The notes beneath the pieces were generated by a model. That model had not been told where the DNA came from and did not search any database. It saw only the letters and a program-made list of their open reading frames with translations. Below, one piece after another: positions 44,655 through 52,878 of a DNA stretch of 64,000 nt. The DNA is from Muribaculaceae bacterium (GTDB lineage: Bacteria; Bacteroidota; Bacteroidia; Bacteroidales; Muribaculaceae), in the NCBI GenBank assembly GCA_017557665.1, contig JAFYYI010000012.1, forward strand, positions 25,672-89,671. The letters run 5' to 3'. The position numbers were made by a program, and so were the translations under genes. Position 1 is the stretch's first letter; each line of letters begins with the position of its first letter.

Positions 44655-45133
44655 TTGGCCGATACTTCGTCCTCGGTGAGACAGGCCGTGAAGCCCATCT
44701 CGCGCGATCGTTCCTTGTCGAACATGCAGTAGGTCACATCACCCTCGTCGCACAGGCGGCCCTGACTGTCGTGCAGGGTGACATGGACGGTGTAGTAGTT
44801 GCGCACGTTGCCCGTCAGGCGTCCGCGCAGGGTGATTTTCGGGTCACGGGTCGAGACGGGACGACGGAATTTCACTTCCAGCTTAGTGGTTACTCCGGCA
44901 CATTGCAGTCGGCGCGAGAGCACCCAGTTGGCCAGTTCGTCGATGAGCGTGCTGATGATGCCGCCGTGCAGGGTCTCTACCCAGCCGTCGTAGTTGACGC
45001 AGGGCGACCAGGTGGTGACAACCTCTTCACCGTCTTCCCAGAATTCCAGATGCAGGCCGATGGGATTTGTCGGGCTGCACCCGAAGCAGTTGTAACCCTG
45101 CTTGTCAAGATATGGATTAATTAATTTCTTCAT
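44651..45133 (-). CDS. PaaI-type hotdog thioesterase
   Basis: 160 residues from ATG 45133 (the frame is open to 45169). NCFGCSPTNPIGLHLEF is the start typical of this hotdog group, and GWVETLHGGIISTLIDELANWVL carries the HGG-x(n)-D/E active-site pattern. It should hydrolyse acyl-CoA thioesters. The stop codon overlaps that of convergent lpxB. Confidence 0.87.
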   Translation of the reverse strand: MKKLINPYLDKQGYNCFGCSPTNPIGLHLEFWEDGEEVVTTWSPCVNYDGWVETLHGGIISTLIDELANWVLSRRLQCAGVTTKLEVKFRRPVSTRDPKITLRGRLTGNVRNYYTVHVTLHDSQGRLCDEGDVTYCMFDKERSREMGFTACLTEDEVSAN

Positions 45134-45149
45134 GTTCAATAATCTATCT

Positions 45150-45201
45150 AATAAATACAATAATGCCAAAAGTCATTGATTACAGACAATTTGTATTTAT
45201 T
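45150..45201. repeat. Inverted repeat of the aataaatacaa family
   Basis: Arms aataaatacaa (45150-45160) and ttgtatttatt (45191-45201), 30 nt apart, next to the BASS transporter stop codon. The right side resembles 48719-48745, so it is one of a repeated intergenic family and a possible terminator. Confidence 0.5.
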
Positions 45202-45205
45202 GTGC

Positions 45206-46186
45206 TTATTGTTTTCCTTTTATTTGTTGTCGTTCTTCTTGTTTGCGGTGGTGCCATATCTCCAGGCTGTTGATGGCATTCTGCCACAGGATGTAGCAGC
45301 CGGGTCCTGCCACCGACAACGGGCTCAGGTAGGTATAGGCAATCCACACGGCAAAGGCCGTGTTCTTCTGTCCCAGGCCTTGTCCGCTCTCGATGACGGT
45401 GCCGAAGAAGTGGCCGATGTAGCGGCCCACGGCGAACTGCGCCAGGCAGATGAGCAGTGACACCAGGGCGATGGTGATGAGGAACACCACGGGCGCTCCG
45501 CTGTTGATGATGTTCTTCACCGTGCAACCCGTGACGATGGTCAGCGAGATGCCCCACATGTAGAACGACAGGTCCTGGATGGCGACCAGCCGCTGCTGGA
45601 CACGCGGCAGGTAATGCTTGACCAGATAGGCGGCAATCAGCGGCAGCACCAGCACGAGGAACACCTTGTACATAATCATCCAGAAGGCCGTCCAGAAATT
45701 GATGTCAACATTGTTGTCGATGAGCGGGAACACCACCGGCACGGCGATTACCGTGACGATGTTGGACAGGAACACGTAACTGGTCATCGTCTCCAGGTTA
45801 CCGCCCAGTTTGCCCGTCACCACCGGCGCGGCACTCGCTCCGGGGCAGATGACGCAGGTGAGGATGCCCTCCATCAGAATCAGGTCCTTGCCCTTCATGT
45901 CAAAGCCGATGATGAGGGCCACCAGCAGCACGACCAGCGCCACTTGAAAGACCGATACCCACAGGTGCCACATGGCCGGCCGCATCTTGTGGAAGTCCAC
46001 CCTGAGGAACGTCGTGAACAGGATCAGGCTCATGAACAGCGGCAGGATGGTGTCGAATATCGGCTCCATGACTTCGCTCACGGGGTCAAGGGCCGGTACC
46101 CAATAGAATATCAGATAGATGACCGTGCCCGTGACAATCGCGCTGGGCAAGGTCCAATTCTTCAAAAAAGTGATGATGGTCTTCAT
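45206..46186 (-). CDS. Bile acid:sodium symporter (BASS) family transporter
   Basis: 326 residues with about nine to ten membrane helices. ILTCVICPGASAAPVVTGKLGGN is the conserved crossover segment, and GQGLGQKNTAFAVWIAYTYLSP is the second, both forming the BASS sodium and substrate sites. Substrates in bacteria include bile acids, pantoate and other organic anions; none can be picked here. The end is a charged cytoplasmic tail. A TACCTTTG core at 46195-46202 stands only 8 nt from the ATG. Confidence 0.88.
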   Translation of the reverse strand: MKTIITFLKNWTLPSAIVTGTVIYLIFYWVPALDPVSEVMEPIFDTILPLFMSLILFTTFLRVDFHKMRPAMWHLWVSVFQVALVVLLVALIIGFDMKGKDLILMEGILTCVICPGASAAPVVTGKLGGNLETMTSYVFLSNIVTVIAVPVVFPLIDNNVDINFWTAFWMIMYKVFLVLVLPLIAAYLVKHYLPRVQQRLVAIQDLSFYMWGISLTIVTGCTVKNIINSGAPVVFLITIALVSLLICLAQFAVGRYIGHFFGTVIESGQGLGQKNTAFAVWIAYTYLSPLSVAGPGCYILWQNAINSLEIWHHRKQEERQQIKGKQ

Positions 46187-46194
46187 AGCGCCGG

Positions 46195-46202
46195 CAAAGG
46201 TA
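46195..46202 (-). promoter_or_regulatory. Promoter core (BASS transporter)
   Basis: TACCTTTG on the minus strand, 8 nt from the ATG at 46186. A degenerate TACTTTCG at about 46258 may serve the divergent acyltransferase gene. Confidence 0.5.
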
Positions 46203-46275
46203 CTCTTTTTTTGTGTCTTGGTTTCCTGTTTTTGTTTTTAGTTGTCAGAAAAATGTTGTACTTTCGCAGTCGCAA

Positions 46276-47229
46276 ATGAAGAAAGTGTTTGACAATGTTG
46301 CTTTTTGGGCGATTTACGGGACGTGGTACCTGTTATCGCTGCTGCCGTTGTGGGTGCACTACCTGGTCAGTGACATCCTGTTCGTGCTGGTGGCCTATGT
46401 GTTGCGTTATCGCCGCCGCGTCATCAGCAAGAACCTGAGTGCCGCTTACCCCGACAAGAGCGAAAAGGAACTCAAAAAGTTGCGGATGCAGTTCTACCGT
46501 CACTTCTGCGACATCCTGGTCGAGACGGTGAAATACACCTCCATCACCGACAAGAACATCATGCGCCGCATGACCTTCGCCGGAGCCGACAAGGTGGCCG
46601 AGATTCTCAACAGCGGCCAGTCGATTGCCCTGCTGCTGGGCCATTACGGCAACTGGGAATGGGTGTCCTCGCTCGTGCTGTGGGTGCGACCGCTGCTCAC
46701 CAACAATTCTGTCATGGGGCAGATTTACCATCCGCTCGAGAACGAGGTGATGAACCGCGTCGTGCTCAAGGCGCGCAGCCGCATGGGATCGGACAACGTG
46801 TCGATGAATGGGACCCTGCGTTGGATTCTCGGCAACAAGCGCGAAGGCCGCCCCACCATTCTCGGTTACATCAACGACCAGGTGCCAACATGGTTGAATA
46901 TCCACCACTGGCTCACCTTCCTCAATCACAAGGACACCCCTGTCTTTACCGGCATTGAACGCATCGTCCACTCCCAGGGCCAGGCCGTCGTCTATGTGGA
47001 TGTCAAGCGCGTGGGTCGCGGCCGCTACGAGTGCGAGTTCCAGGTCATCACGCGCGACCCGTCGACGATGGGCGAGTTCGAACTGACCGACATCTATTTC
47101 CAGCGCATGGAGCAGACCATCAACCGTGCCCCGCAATACTGGTTGTGGAGCCACAACCGCTGGAAACGCACGCGTGAGGAGTTTGACCGCCGCTTCAAGG
47201 TCGTGGACGGCAGGGTGGTGGCAAAATGA
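46276..47229 (+). CDS. LpxL/HtrB-like lipid A acyltransferase
   Basis: 317 residues from ATG 46276 (open frame to 46213 lacks family resemblance). An N-terminal membrane helix is followed by LLLGHYGNWEWVSS, the HX4E motif of late lipid A acyltransferases, then GYINDQVPTWLNIHHWLTFL and FTGIERIVHSQGQAVVYV. It should add a secondary acyl chain to lipid A, complementing lpxB encoded 1.6 kb away. It is divergent from the BASS gene. Confidence 0.88.
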   Translation: MKKVFDNVAFWAIYGTWYLLSLLPLWVHYLVSDILFVLVAYVLRYRRRVISKNLSAAYPDKSEKELKKLRMQFYRHFCDILVETVKYTSITDKNIMRRMTFAGADKVAEILNSGQSIALLLGHYGNWEWVSSLVLWVRPLLTNNSVMGQIYHPLENEVMNRVVLKARSRMGSDNVSMNGTLRWILGNKREGRPTILGYINDQVPTWLNIHHWLTFLNHKDTPVFTGIERIVHSQGQAVVYVDVKRVGRGRYECEFQVITRDPSTMGEFELTDIYFQRMEQTINRAPQYWLWSHNRWKRTREEFDRRFKVVDGRVVAK

Positions 47230-47297
47230 ACTACTGGCATTCAGCAGTCGGCGCCCTGTTGGACTAAATCGACCGAATGCACCAAATGGTGCGGTAA

Positions 47298-47331
47298 TTG
47301 TTGCGTGTTATCCAAAATTGCCGTACCTTTG
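47298..47331 (+). promoter_or_regulatory. Promoter (aminotransferase)
   Basis: TTGTTG (47298-47303), 20 nt from the second TTG to TACCTTTG (47324-47331). Leader of about 40 nt. Confidence 0.7.
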
Positions 47332-47375
47332 CACAAAATTAGACTAGTTAACTTTAAACAAAAACCAATAACGCA

Positions 47376-48569
47376 ATGAACCGACTTTCGGACCGTATTA
47401 ACGCACTGGCACCCAGTGCCACCCTGGCCATGTCGCAGAAGAGCAGCGAGCTGCGTGCTCAAGGCGTGGACGTGATTAACCTCTCGGTAGGAGAACCCGA
47501 CTTCTTCACCCCCGACCACATCAAGGCTGCTGCCAAGCAGGCTGTTGACGACAACTTCTCGTTCTATTCTCCCGTTCCCGGCTACCTGTCACTGCGCCAG
47601 GCCGTGTGTGAGAAACTGCGCCGCGAGAACGGCTTGGACTACACCCCCGACCAGATTGTCATCGGTAACGGTGCCAAGCACGAGTTGTGCAACGCCATCA
47701 TGGCGCTGATTAACCCCGGCGACGAGGTGATTATCCCCACTCCCGCATGGGTAAGTTATGTTCAGATGGTCAACCTGGCAGGTGGCAAGAGCGTGCTGCT
47801 GCCCTCGAGCATGGAGAAGAACTTCAAGGTGACCGCCGCCGAACTGGAGGCCGTCATGACCGACAAGACCCGTCTCATCGTCATCTGCTCGCCCAACAAC
47901 CCCAGCGGTGCCATCTATACCCGTGACGAGTTGAAAGCCATCGCCGAGATGCTCGAACGTCATCCCGATGTGATGGTCATTGCCGACGAGATTTATGAGC
48001 ACATCAACTATGTGGGTCACCACGAGTCCCTCGCCCAGTTCGGCGCCATCAAGGAGCAGGTGGTCATCATCAATGGTGTATCCAAGGCCTATGCCATGAC
48101 CGGTTACCGCATCGGTTACATCGCCGCCCCCCTCTGGGTTGCCAAGGCCGTTGTCAAGATGCAGGGTCAATACACCAGCGGCGTTTCCTCGATTGCCCAG
48201 AAGGCTGCCGAGGCCGCCTATAACGGTTCACAGGACTGTGTCGAGCAGATGCGTGTCGCCTTTGAGCGCCGCCGCAACCTCATCGTGGGTCTGCTGCAGG
48301 AGATTCCCGGTCTGGAACTCAACATGCCCGATGGCGCTTTCTATGCCTTCCCCAAGGTGGACTCCTACTTCGGCAAGAAGTGCGGCGAGACCGTCATCAA
48401 CGATGACAATGACCTGGCCCTCTACCTGCTGAACGAGGCTCACGTGGCTACCGTGGCCGGCGGCGCCTTCTGCTGCCCGGGTTACATCCGCTTGAGTTAC
48501 GCCACCAGCGACGAGAACCTGATCGAGGCCGCCAAGCGCATCACTGCCGCCCTGGCCAAACTCGCCTGA
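47376..48569 (+). CDS. Class I PLP aminotransferase (aspartate aminotransferase type)
   Basis: 397 residues. INLSVGEPDFFTPDHIK, IVICSPNNPSGAIY, VIADEIYEHINY and the PLP lysine in NGVSKAYAMTGYRIGYIAAP identify fold-type I, subgroup I gamma, as in the AspC of Thermus and Bacteroidetes. FCCPGYIRLSYATSDENL near the end carries the substrate Arg. It transfers amino groups between aspartate or another amino acid and 2-oxoglutarate. A large palindromic element follows the gene. Confidence 0.92.
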   Translation: MNRLSDRINALAPSATLAMSQKSSELRAQGVDVINLSVGEPDFFTPDHIKAAAKQAVDDNFSFYSPVPGYLSLRQAVCEKLRRENGLDYTPDQIVIGNGAKHELCNAIMALINPGDEVIIPTPAWVSYVQMVNLAGGKSVLLPSSMEKNFKVTAAELEAVMTDKTRLIVICSPNNPSGAIYTRDELKAIAEMLERHPDVMVIADEIYEHINYVGHHESLAQFGAIKEQVVIINGVSKAYAMTGYRIGYIAAPLWVAKAVVKMQGQYTSGVSSIAQKAAEAAYNGSQDCVEQMRVAFERRRNLIVGLLQEIPGLELNMPDGAFYAFPKVDSYFGKKCGETVINDDNDLALYLLNEAHVATVAGGAFCCPGYIRLSYATSDENLIEAAKRITAALAKLA

Positions 48570-48595
48570 CGCCACTTCAATAAAACGAAGCCAAA

Positions 48596-48736
48596 AAATA
48601 CAATAAGTACAAAGCTATTCAGCTTGTAGCAAATAATTAAAGACAACTTGAACAACGATAACAACTTTAAAGAGAGTTGTAACAGTTGTTCAAGTTGTCT
48701 TTATAGTGCGGATGCCAATTTGTACTTATTGTATTT
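48596..48736. repeat. Nested intergenic palindrome
   Basis: Outer perfect 18 bp arms (48596-48613 and 48719-48736). Inside is a hairpin 48642-48699 with 15 bp gacaacttgaacaac arms, an internal loop, and 6 more pairs. Between the inner hairpin and the right arm is the word gtgcggatgccaatt. It probably terminates both convergent aminotransferase genes. Confidence 0.7.
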
Positions 48737-48759
48737 ATTGTTTTCTTTTTAGTCTTGTT

Positions 48760-49950
48760 TTAGTGTTGTTGTTGTACGGCGGCGGAGAGTTGCTGCATCG
48801 CCTGCATGAGGATGCTGCGCGGCACGGCAACGTTGAGGCGCATGAAGCCGCTGCCCGCCTTGCCGAACATCGCGCCGTCGTTCAGGCCGAGGCGTGCCTT
48901 GTTGACGAAGAGGTCGATGAGGGCGTCATGCTCCAGTCCCAAGCCGGTGCAGTCGAGCCACACGAGGAACGAGGCCTGCGGCTTGATGGCGGTGACGCCG
49001 GGGATGTTGTCGCGGCAGTAGTCCACCACGGCATCGATATTGCCCTCAATGTACTCCAGGCACTGGCGGAGCCATTCGGCACCATGACGGTAGGCGGCAC
49101 GGGTGGCTGTCATCGACAGGAAATTGGGAGAGCATTGCTCGTTGGCCTCGAGATGGTGGAAGAAGGGTTTCCTCAGGTCGGGATTCTTGATGACGCACCA
49201 CGAACTGACGATGCCGGCGATATTGAAAGTCTTGCTCGGCGCACCCATCACCACGCCCACGGCACGGGCGTCGTCGCTCACGGTGAGGAACGACGTGTGG
49301 CGGTGACCCTTGAGCATGAGGTCGCCATGAATCTCGTCGCTGAAGACCACCACGTCATATTTTCTTGCCAATGCGGCTACTTGGCGCTGCACGTCGGCGG
49401 GCCAGGCGATGCCGATGGGGTTGTGGGGGTTGCACAGCACCATCATCCTGGGGCGTTCGTCCTTGAAGATGCGCTCCAGGCCTTCGAGGTCCATCTCGTA
49501 GAAGCCGTCGGCGGTGCGCCTCAAGGCGTTGTTGACCACCATGCGGTCGTTGCCCGTGATGAGCATCCTGAAGGGGTGATACACCGGTTCCTGGATGACG
49601 ATTTTGTCGCCCGGACGGGTGAAATGGTTCAGCGCCAGCCCGAAGCCGTTGACGATGCCGCCAATGAAACAGGCCTCGTCGGTGGTGAATTCCAGCCCGT
49701 TGCGCTCACGTTGCCAGTCGATGATCGACTGCCAGTAGTCGTCGAGCGGCACGCTATAGCCGTAGATGGGGTGCCCGGTGATGCGCTCGGCCAGTGCCCG
49801 GGTGATGTCGGGACAGGCGGCGAAGCCCATATCGGCGACCCACAGGGGCAGCACATCGTCGCGCCCGAACATCTCCTTGCAAAGGTCGGTCATGACACAT
49901 CCGGTCCCCCGGCGGTCTATCACGCGGTCAAAGTCATATCTCCTATCCAT
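48760..49950 (-). CDS. MalY/PatB-type PLP aminotransferase (cystathionine beta-lyase)
   Basis: 396 residues from ATG 49950. VLPLWVADMGFAACPDITRAL is the MalY/PatB signature; LCNPHNPIGIAW, VFSDEIHGDLML and the PLP lysine in GAPSKTFNIAGI follow. Members cleave cystathionine or cysteine C-S bonds, and some act as regulators like MalY. It is not related closely to the preceding class I enzyme. Upstream of the start lies the 27-unit heptamer array. Confidence 0.9.
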   Translation of the reverse strand: MDRRYDFDRVIDRRGTGCVMTDLCKEMFGRDDVLPLWVADMGFAACPDITRALAERITGHPIYGYSVPLDDYWQSIIDWQRERNGLEFTTDEACFIGGIVNGFGLALNHFTRPGDKIVIQEPVYHPFRMLITGNDRMVVNNALRRTADGFYEMDLEGLERIFKDERPRMMVLCNPHNPIGIAWPADVQRQVAALARKYDVVVFSDEIHGDLMLKGHRHTSFLTVSDDARAVGVVMGAPSKTFNIAGIVSSWCVIKNPDLRKPFFHHLEANEQCSPNFLSMTATRAAYRHGAEWLRQCLEYIEGNIDAVVDYCRDNIPGVTAIKPQASFLVWLDCTGLGLEHDALIDLFVNKARLGLNDGAMFGKAGSGFMRLNVAVPRSILMQAMQQLSAAVQQQH

Positions 49951-49972
49951 CGTCAAGTGATTTACTGAAAGC

Positions 49973-50168
49973 CTAACGCCTAACGTCTAACGTCTAACGT
50001 CTAACGTCTAATATCTAACGTCTAATATCTAACGTCTAACGTCTAATATCTAACGTCTAACGTCTAATATCTAATATCTAACGTCTAACGTCTAATATCT
50101 AAAGTCTAACGTCTAATGTCTAAAGTCTAACGTCTAACATCTAACATCTAACGTCTAACGTCTAACGA
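49973..50168. repeat. 7-bp tandem array overlapping the PorZ-like stop codon
   Basis: 28 consecutive 7 bp units in unbroken phase, mostly ctaacgt with ctaatat, ctaaagt and ctaacat variants. The last unit begins at 50162 and supplies the TAG stop (on the minus strand) of the PorZ-like gene. It fills the gap to the MalY-type gene. Direct repeat only, no palindrome. Confidence 0.85.
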
Positions 50169-52468
50169 ATCACAGCAATCTTGGTGACCACCGCCTCGCC
50201 GCTGCCATTGGCTTGGGAGCAAAGGACGAGGTAAACACCCGTCTTGACGGGCTGGCCATACTGGTCGCAGCAGTCCCACGTTGTCATGCCGCCCGTGCTC
50301 TTGAGTTGGCGGATGACGAAGCCGTTGGAATCGGCAATCTTGACCAGCGAGTTGTCCATCATGCCCGTGAGGGTCACGTTGCCGCCGAACTCGGGACGAA
50401 CGGGGTTGGGGTAGGCGAAGATGTGGTCATAACTGTTCTCGGCAGGGCTGGAATCGCTGAAGTACTCATACAGGCCCGCAGGCGTGGTGATGAACACCGA
50501 GTTGTTGTTGGGGGCGCAGCACACTTTATAGACCGTGTTCGACGCCAGGGGACTGTTGGTGGTGTTGAACTTGTTGATGACCTGGGTGCCGTCGGGGCTC
50601 ACCAGGAACAGGCCCGAAGACTGGGTGGCGATCCACTTGCGGTTAGCACCGTCCACAGCGATGTCGTTGACTTGGATACCGTCCAGCAGATAGTCGGCCA
50701 TGCCCGTGCCGTCGTTGCGCGGCACCTTGATGTGGTTCACCCTGAAGTCGCCCGAGAAAGCCTGTGCGGGGTTGAACGAGACGATGCCCTCGGTGCTGCC
50801 CATCCACACGGTGCCGTTCAGGTCCTCGGTCAGGCACATGATGTAGGTCCACGAGTAGGACAGACCGTCCTGGTCGGTGAAACGGCTGAAACTGGCCTGC
50901 TGGGGATGGCTCGTGATTTCACCGGCGCTGTTCCAGAAGAAGACGGGCATCTCGAAGTCGCCGTCGGTGAATACCTTGATGTCGTAGTTGCTGTTGCGGG
51001 TCGAGAGGAAGCAGCCGCGCTGGGTGTGGCCGGTGTAGATGCCGTCAATCACGGGCGTGCTCCAGTCTTCCTTGGTCACCTGGTTGAGTTTGGCCTTGGC
51101 GGCAGGCAGCACCATCACGGGGTGCTCCTTGTTCTCGAAGGGCTGTACCACCCACACGTTGCCATAGCGGTCGATGCTGGTGATGGGGTGCATGGCGCCT
51201 TGCTCCTTGACCATGGGGCTGTTATCGGCATTATAGGTCAACACGATTTCGTTGTTGACGACCTTGTGCAGACCGTTGGTCCAAGCGCCGATGAAATAGG
51301 TGTTGGCGTCATCGGGCAGGAACTCAATCCAGTAGGTGCCGTATTTCGGGGCGCCCTCGGGCGTGACATCCTCCCATACCATGCCGTCAAAGGTGTTGAC
51401 ATAGCAGGGATTGGTGGTCTTGAAAAAGCCGTTGGCGGTGGGACTCGACACGTAGAGCAGGTCCTTCGACTTGTTGTAGGTCATCCAGAAGGGGATGCCG
51501 AACGACAGGGCGTTGGGCCGGTAGTAACTCTCGCTGCCCAACTGGTGCAGGCCCTTGGCGCCGGCAGCCCAGACGGTGCCGTTGGCATCGGGGTGGCTGC
51601 TGCAGATCTCGCCGGGGGTCTCCAGCGTCTCGACGATTTCGCCGCTCTTGTCGGCGATGTAACTTTGGTTCAGGTAGGGCACGTTGAGCAGGAAGCCGTC
51701 GGCGGTCTTCTGCACCACGGTGGTGCGACCCTCGATGATGGCCCTGCCGTTAAAGTAGGCCTTGCCATTATTGCCGATTGTCATCGTGGAGAGGAAGGTC
51801 CAACCTGTCATGCAATAGAAGGTGCTGTCGCTGATGGGCCAGATGCGGCAGTTGCTCCTGAAGTCGGCCTGATTGAACGACGACAGTTGCTCGTGGTACT
51901 CGTCGGCATCGCCATAGTAGAAGGCATCGGCGGTCGAGAGCAGCAGTTTGTCACCCATGCGGGCAACCGAAATCAGCGGCTCGCCATACAGGTGCGACTC
52001 CTTGACGACAAACTTGCGGTCGTCAATCACCACGTAGCCGAAATCCGTTGCCACATACATCACGCCGTCGGCAAACGTCACGTCGTTGACGGCCTTGCTC
52101 GAGGTCAGCACGGCATCCTTGATTTCGGGCATGTTCACCACCTCGCCGTCGCTGCAGATGACGTCGATATTGGCATTGCTGTAAATCACGACAACGTAGT
52201 CCTTGTCGGTGTTGTAATACACCTTGTCGATGGTCATGTCGCTCAACTCGTTGATGATGCTCAGCGACTCGTTCTCCTGTGTCGTCTTGTCCAGGCGGAA
52301 CAGGTTACCGCCAGCCAGGTAATAGACCCACTGCTTGGCGTCGGCAACGGTGGTCACGTTGTCTCCGACAAATGACGTGTGGATGAGCCAGTCACCAACG
52401 GCATTCTGACTCATGGCGCACAGCACCGTTAACACTGCCCACAACAGACTGATGATTCTCTTTGACAT
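50162..52468 (-). CDS. PorZ-like type IX secretion protein, copy 1
   Basis: 768 residues with signal peptide ending near CAMSQ. N-terminal propeller strands (WVYYLAGGNLFRLDK, VYYNTDKDYVVVIYSNANID, DGVMYVATDFGYVVID) and a second propeller with two-component-regulator-type blades (MCLTEDLNGTVWMGSTEGIV, RKWIATQSSGLFLVSPDGTQ). The C-terminus is a type IX sorting-like domain (FAYPNPVRPEFGGNVTLTGMMDNSLVKIAD). Length and order match PorZ, which in Porphyromonas delivers A-LPS to the PorU sortase at the cell surface. A paralogue lies at 60378-62720. Its TAG stop is inside a heptamer array. Confidence 0.8.
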   Translation of the reverse strand: MSKRIISLLWAVLTVLCAMSQNAVGDWLIHTSFVGDNVTTVADAKQWVYYLAGGNLFRLDKTTQENESLSIINELSDMTIDKVYYNTDKDYVVVIYSNANIDVICSDGEVVNMPEIKDAVLTSSKAVNDVTFADGVMYVATDFGYVVIDDRKFVVKESHLYGEPLISVARMGDKLLLSTADAFYYGDADEYHEQLSSFNQADFRSNCRIWPISDSTFYCMTGWTFLSTMTIGNNGKAYFNGRAIIEGRTTVVQKTADGFLLNVPYLNQSYIADKSGEIVETLETPGEICSSHPDANGTVWAAGAKGLHQLGSESYYRPNALSFGIPFWMTYNKSKDLLYVSSPTANGFFKTTNPCYVNTFDGMVWEDVTPEGAPKYGTYWIEFLPDDANTYFIGAWTNGLHKVVNNEIVLTYNADNSPMVKEQGAMHPITSIDRYGNVWVVQPFENKEHPVMVLPAAKAKLNQVTKEDWSTPVIDGIYTGHTQRGCFLSTRNSNYDIKVFTDGDFEMPVFFWNSAGEITSHPQQASFSRFTDQDGLSYSWTYIMCLTEDLNGTVWMGSTEGIVSFNPAQAFSGDFRVNHIKVPRNDGTGMADYLLDGIQVNDIAVDGANRKWIATQSSGLFLVSPDGTQVINKFNTTNSPLASNTVYKVCCAPNNNSVFITTPAGLYEYFSDSSPAENSYDHIFAYPNPVRPEFGGNVTLTGMMDNSLVKIADSNGFVIRQLKSTGGMTTWDCCDQYGQPVKTGVYLVLCSQANGSGEAVVTKIAVIR

Positions 52469-52504
52469 ATCGTTTAATTGTAATGTTACCAGTTATGAAG
52501 TTAA

Positions 52505-52528
52505 AGAGGCACAAATTTTTGCGTCTCT
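52505..52528. repeat. Imperfect copy of the gagacgcaaaa palindrome
   Basis: agaggcacaaatttttgcgtctct, an imperfect relative of the perfect 22 bp palindrome at 57042-57063. Confidence 0.5.
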
Positions 52529-52748
52529 ATTTACAATAACGTAACCACTACCTGCTAAATTGTGTATGCCACGCCATAAACCACCCACTACACCCCTATA
52601 TCAGACAACACGGACAACTCTCTCACAACCTTGACAACCATTTTCTGTCGTCGGTGTTGTTTCCATGTTCTTGTCCGTGTTGTCTGAATGGGAGCGCCCT
52701 CCTCAGATCAATCAGATGATTCTGTTGTTTGTTTCAGCGTACGACGGT
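52529..52748. other. Non-coding region with a 17-bp inverted repeat
   Basis: No gene is seen in the 386 nt between the PorZ-like start and the next stop. Within it 52601-52617 (tcagacaacacggacaa) and 52671-52687 (ttgtccgtgttgtctga) are perfect 17 bp arms, with smaller acaac/gttgt matches between. It resembles the elements at 48642-48699 and 55123-55187. Confidence 0.6.
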
Positions 52749-52878
52749 GTTGGATAAATTTGGTTGCGCCTCAACCATTGGTGCAGGCTTCATGGTGTTC
52801 GGCTTACACAAATGTTGGATAAATTTGGTTGCGCCTCAACCATTGATGCGAGCATCAAGGTATTCGGCTTACACAAAT
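52749..52878. repeat. 65-bp tandem duplication over a gene end
   Basis: Two copies (52749-52813, 52814-52878) differing at about eight positions. Copy 2 contains the last eight codons and TGA stop of the following minus-strand gene; copy 1 repeats them (ICVSRTP then stop). Each copy contains a small hairpin tggttg/caacca. Confidence 0.8.

Noticed and set aside
49973..50168. CRISPR array
   Set aside because: Units are 7 bp without spacers and no cas genes are present.
50213..52375. 720-codon open frame on the + strand
   Set aside because: It is a shadow of the PorZ-like gene on the other strand; composition is Val/Gly/His-rich with no family resemblance.
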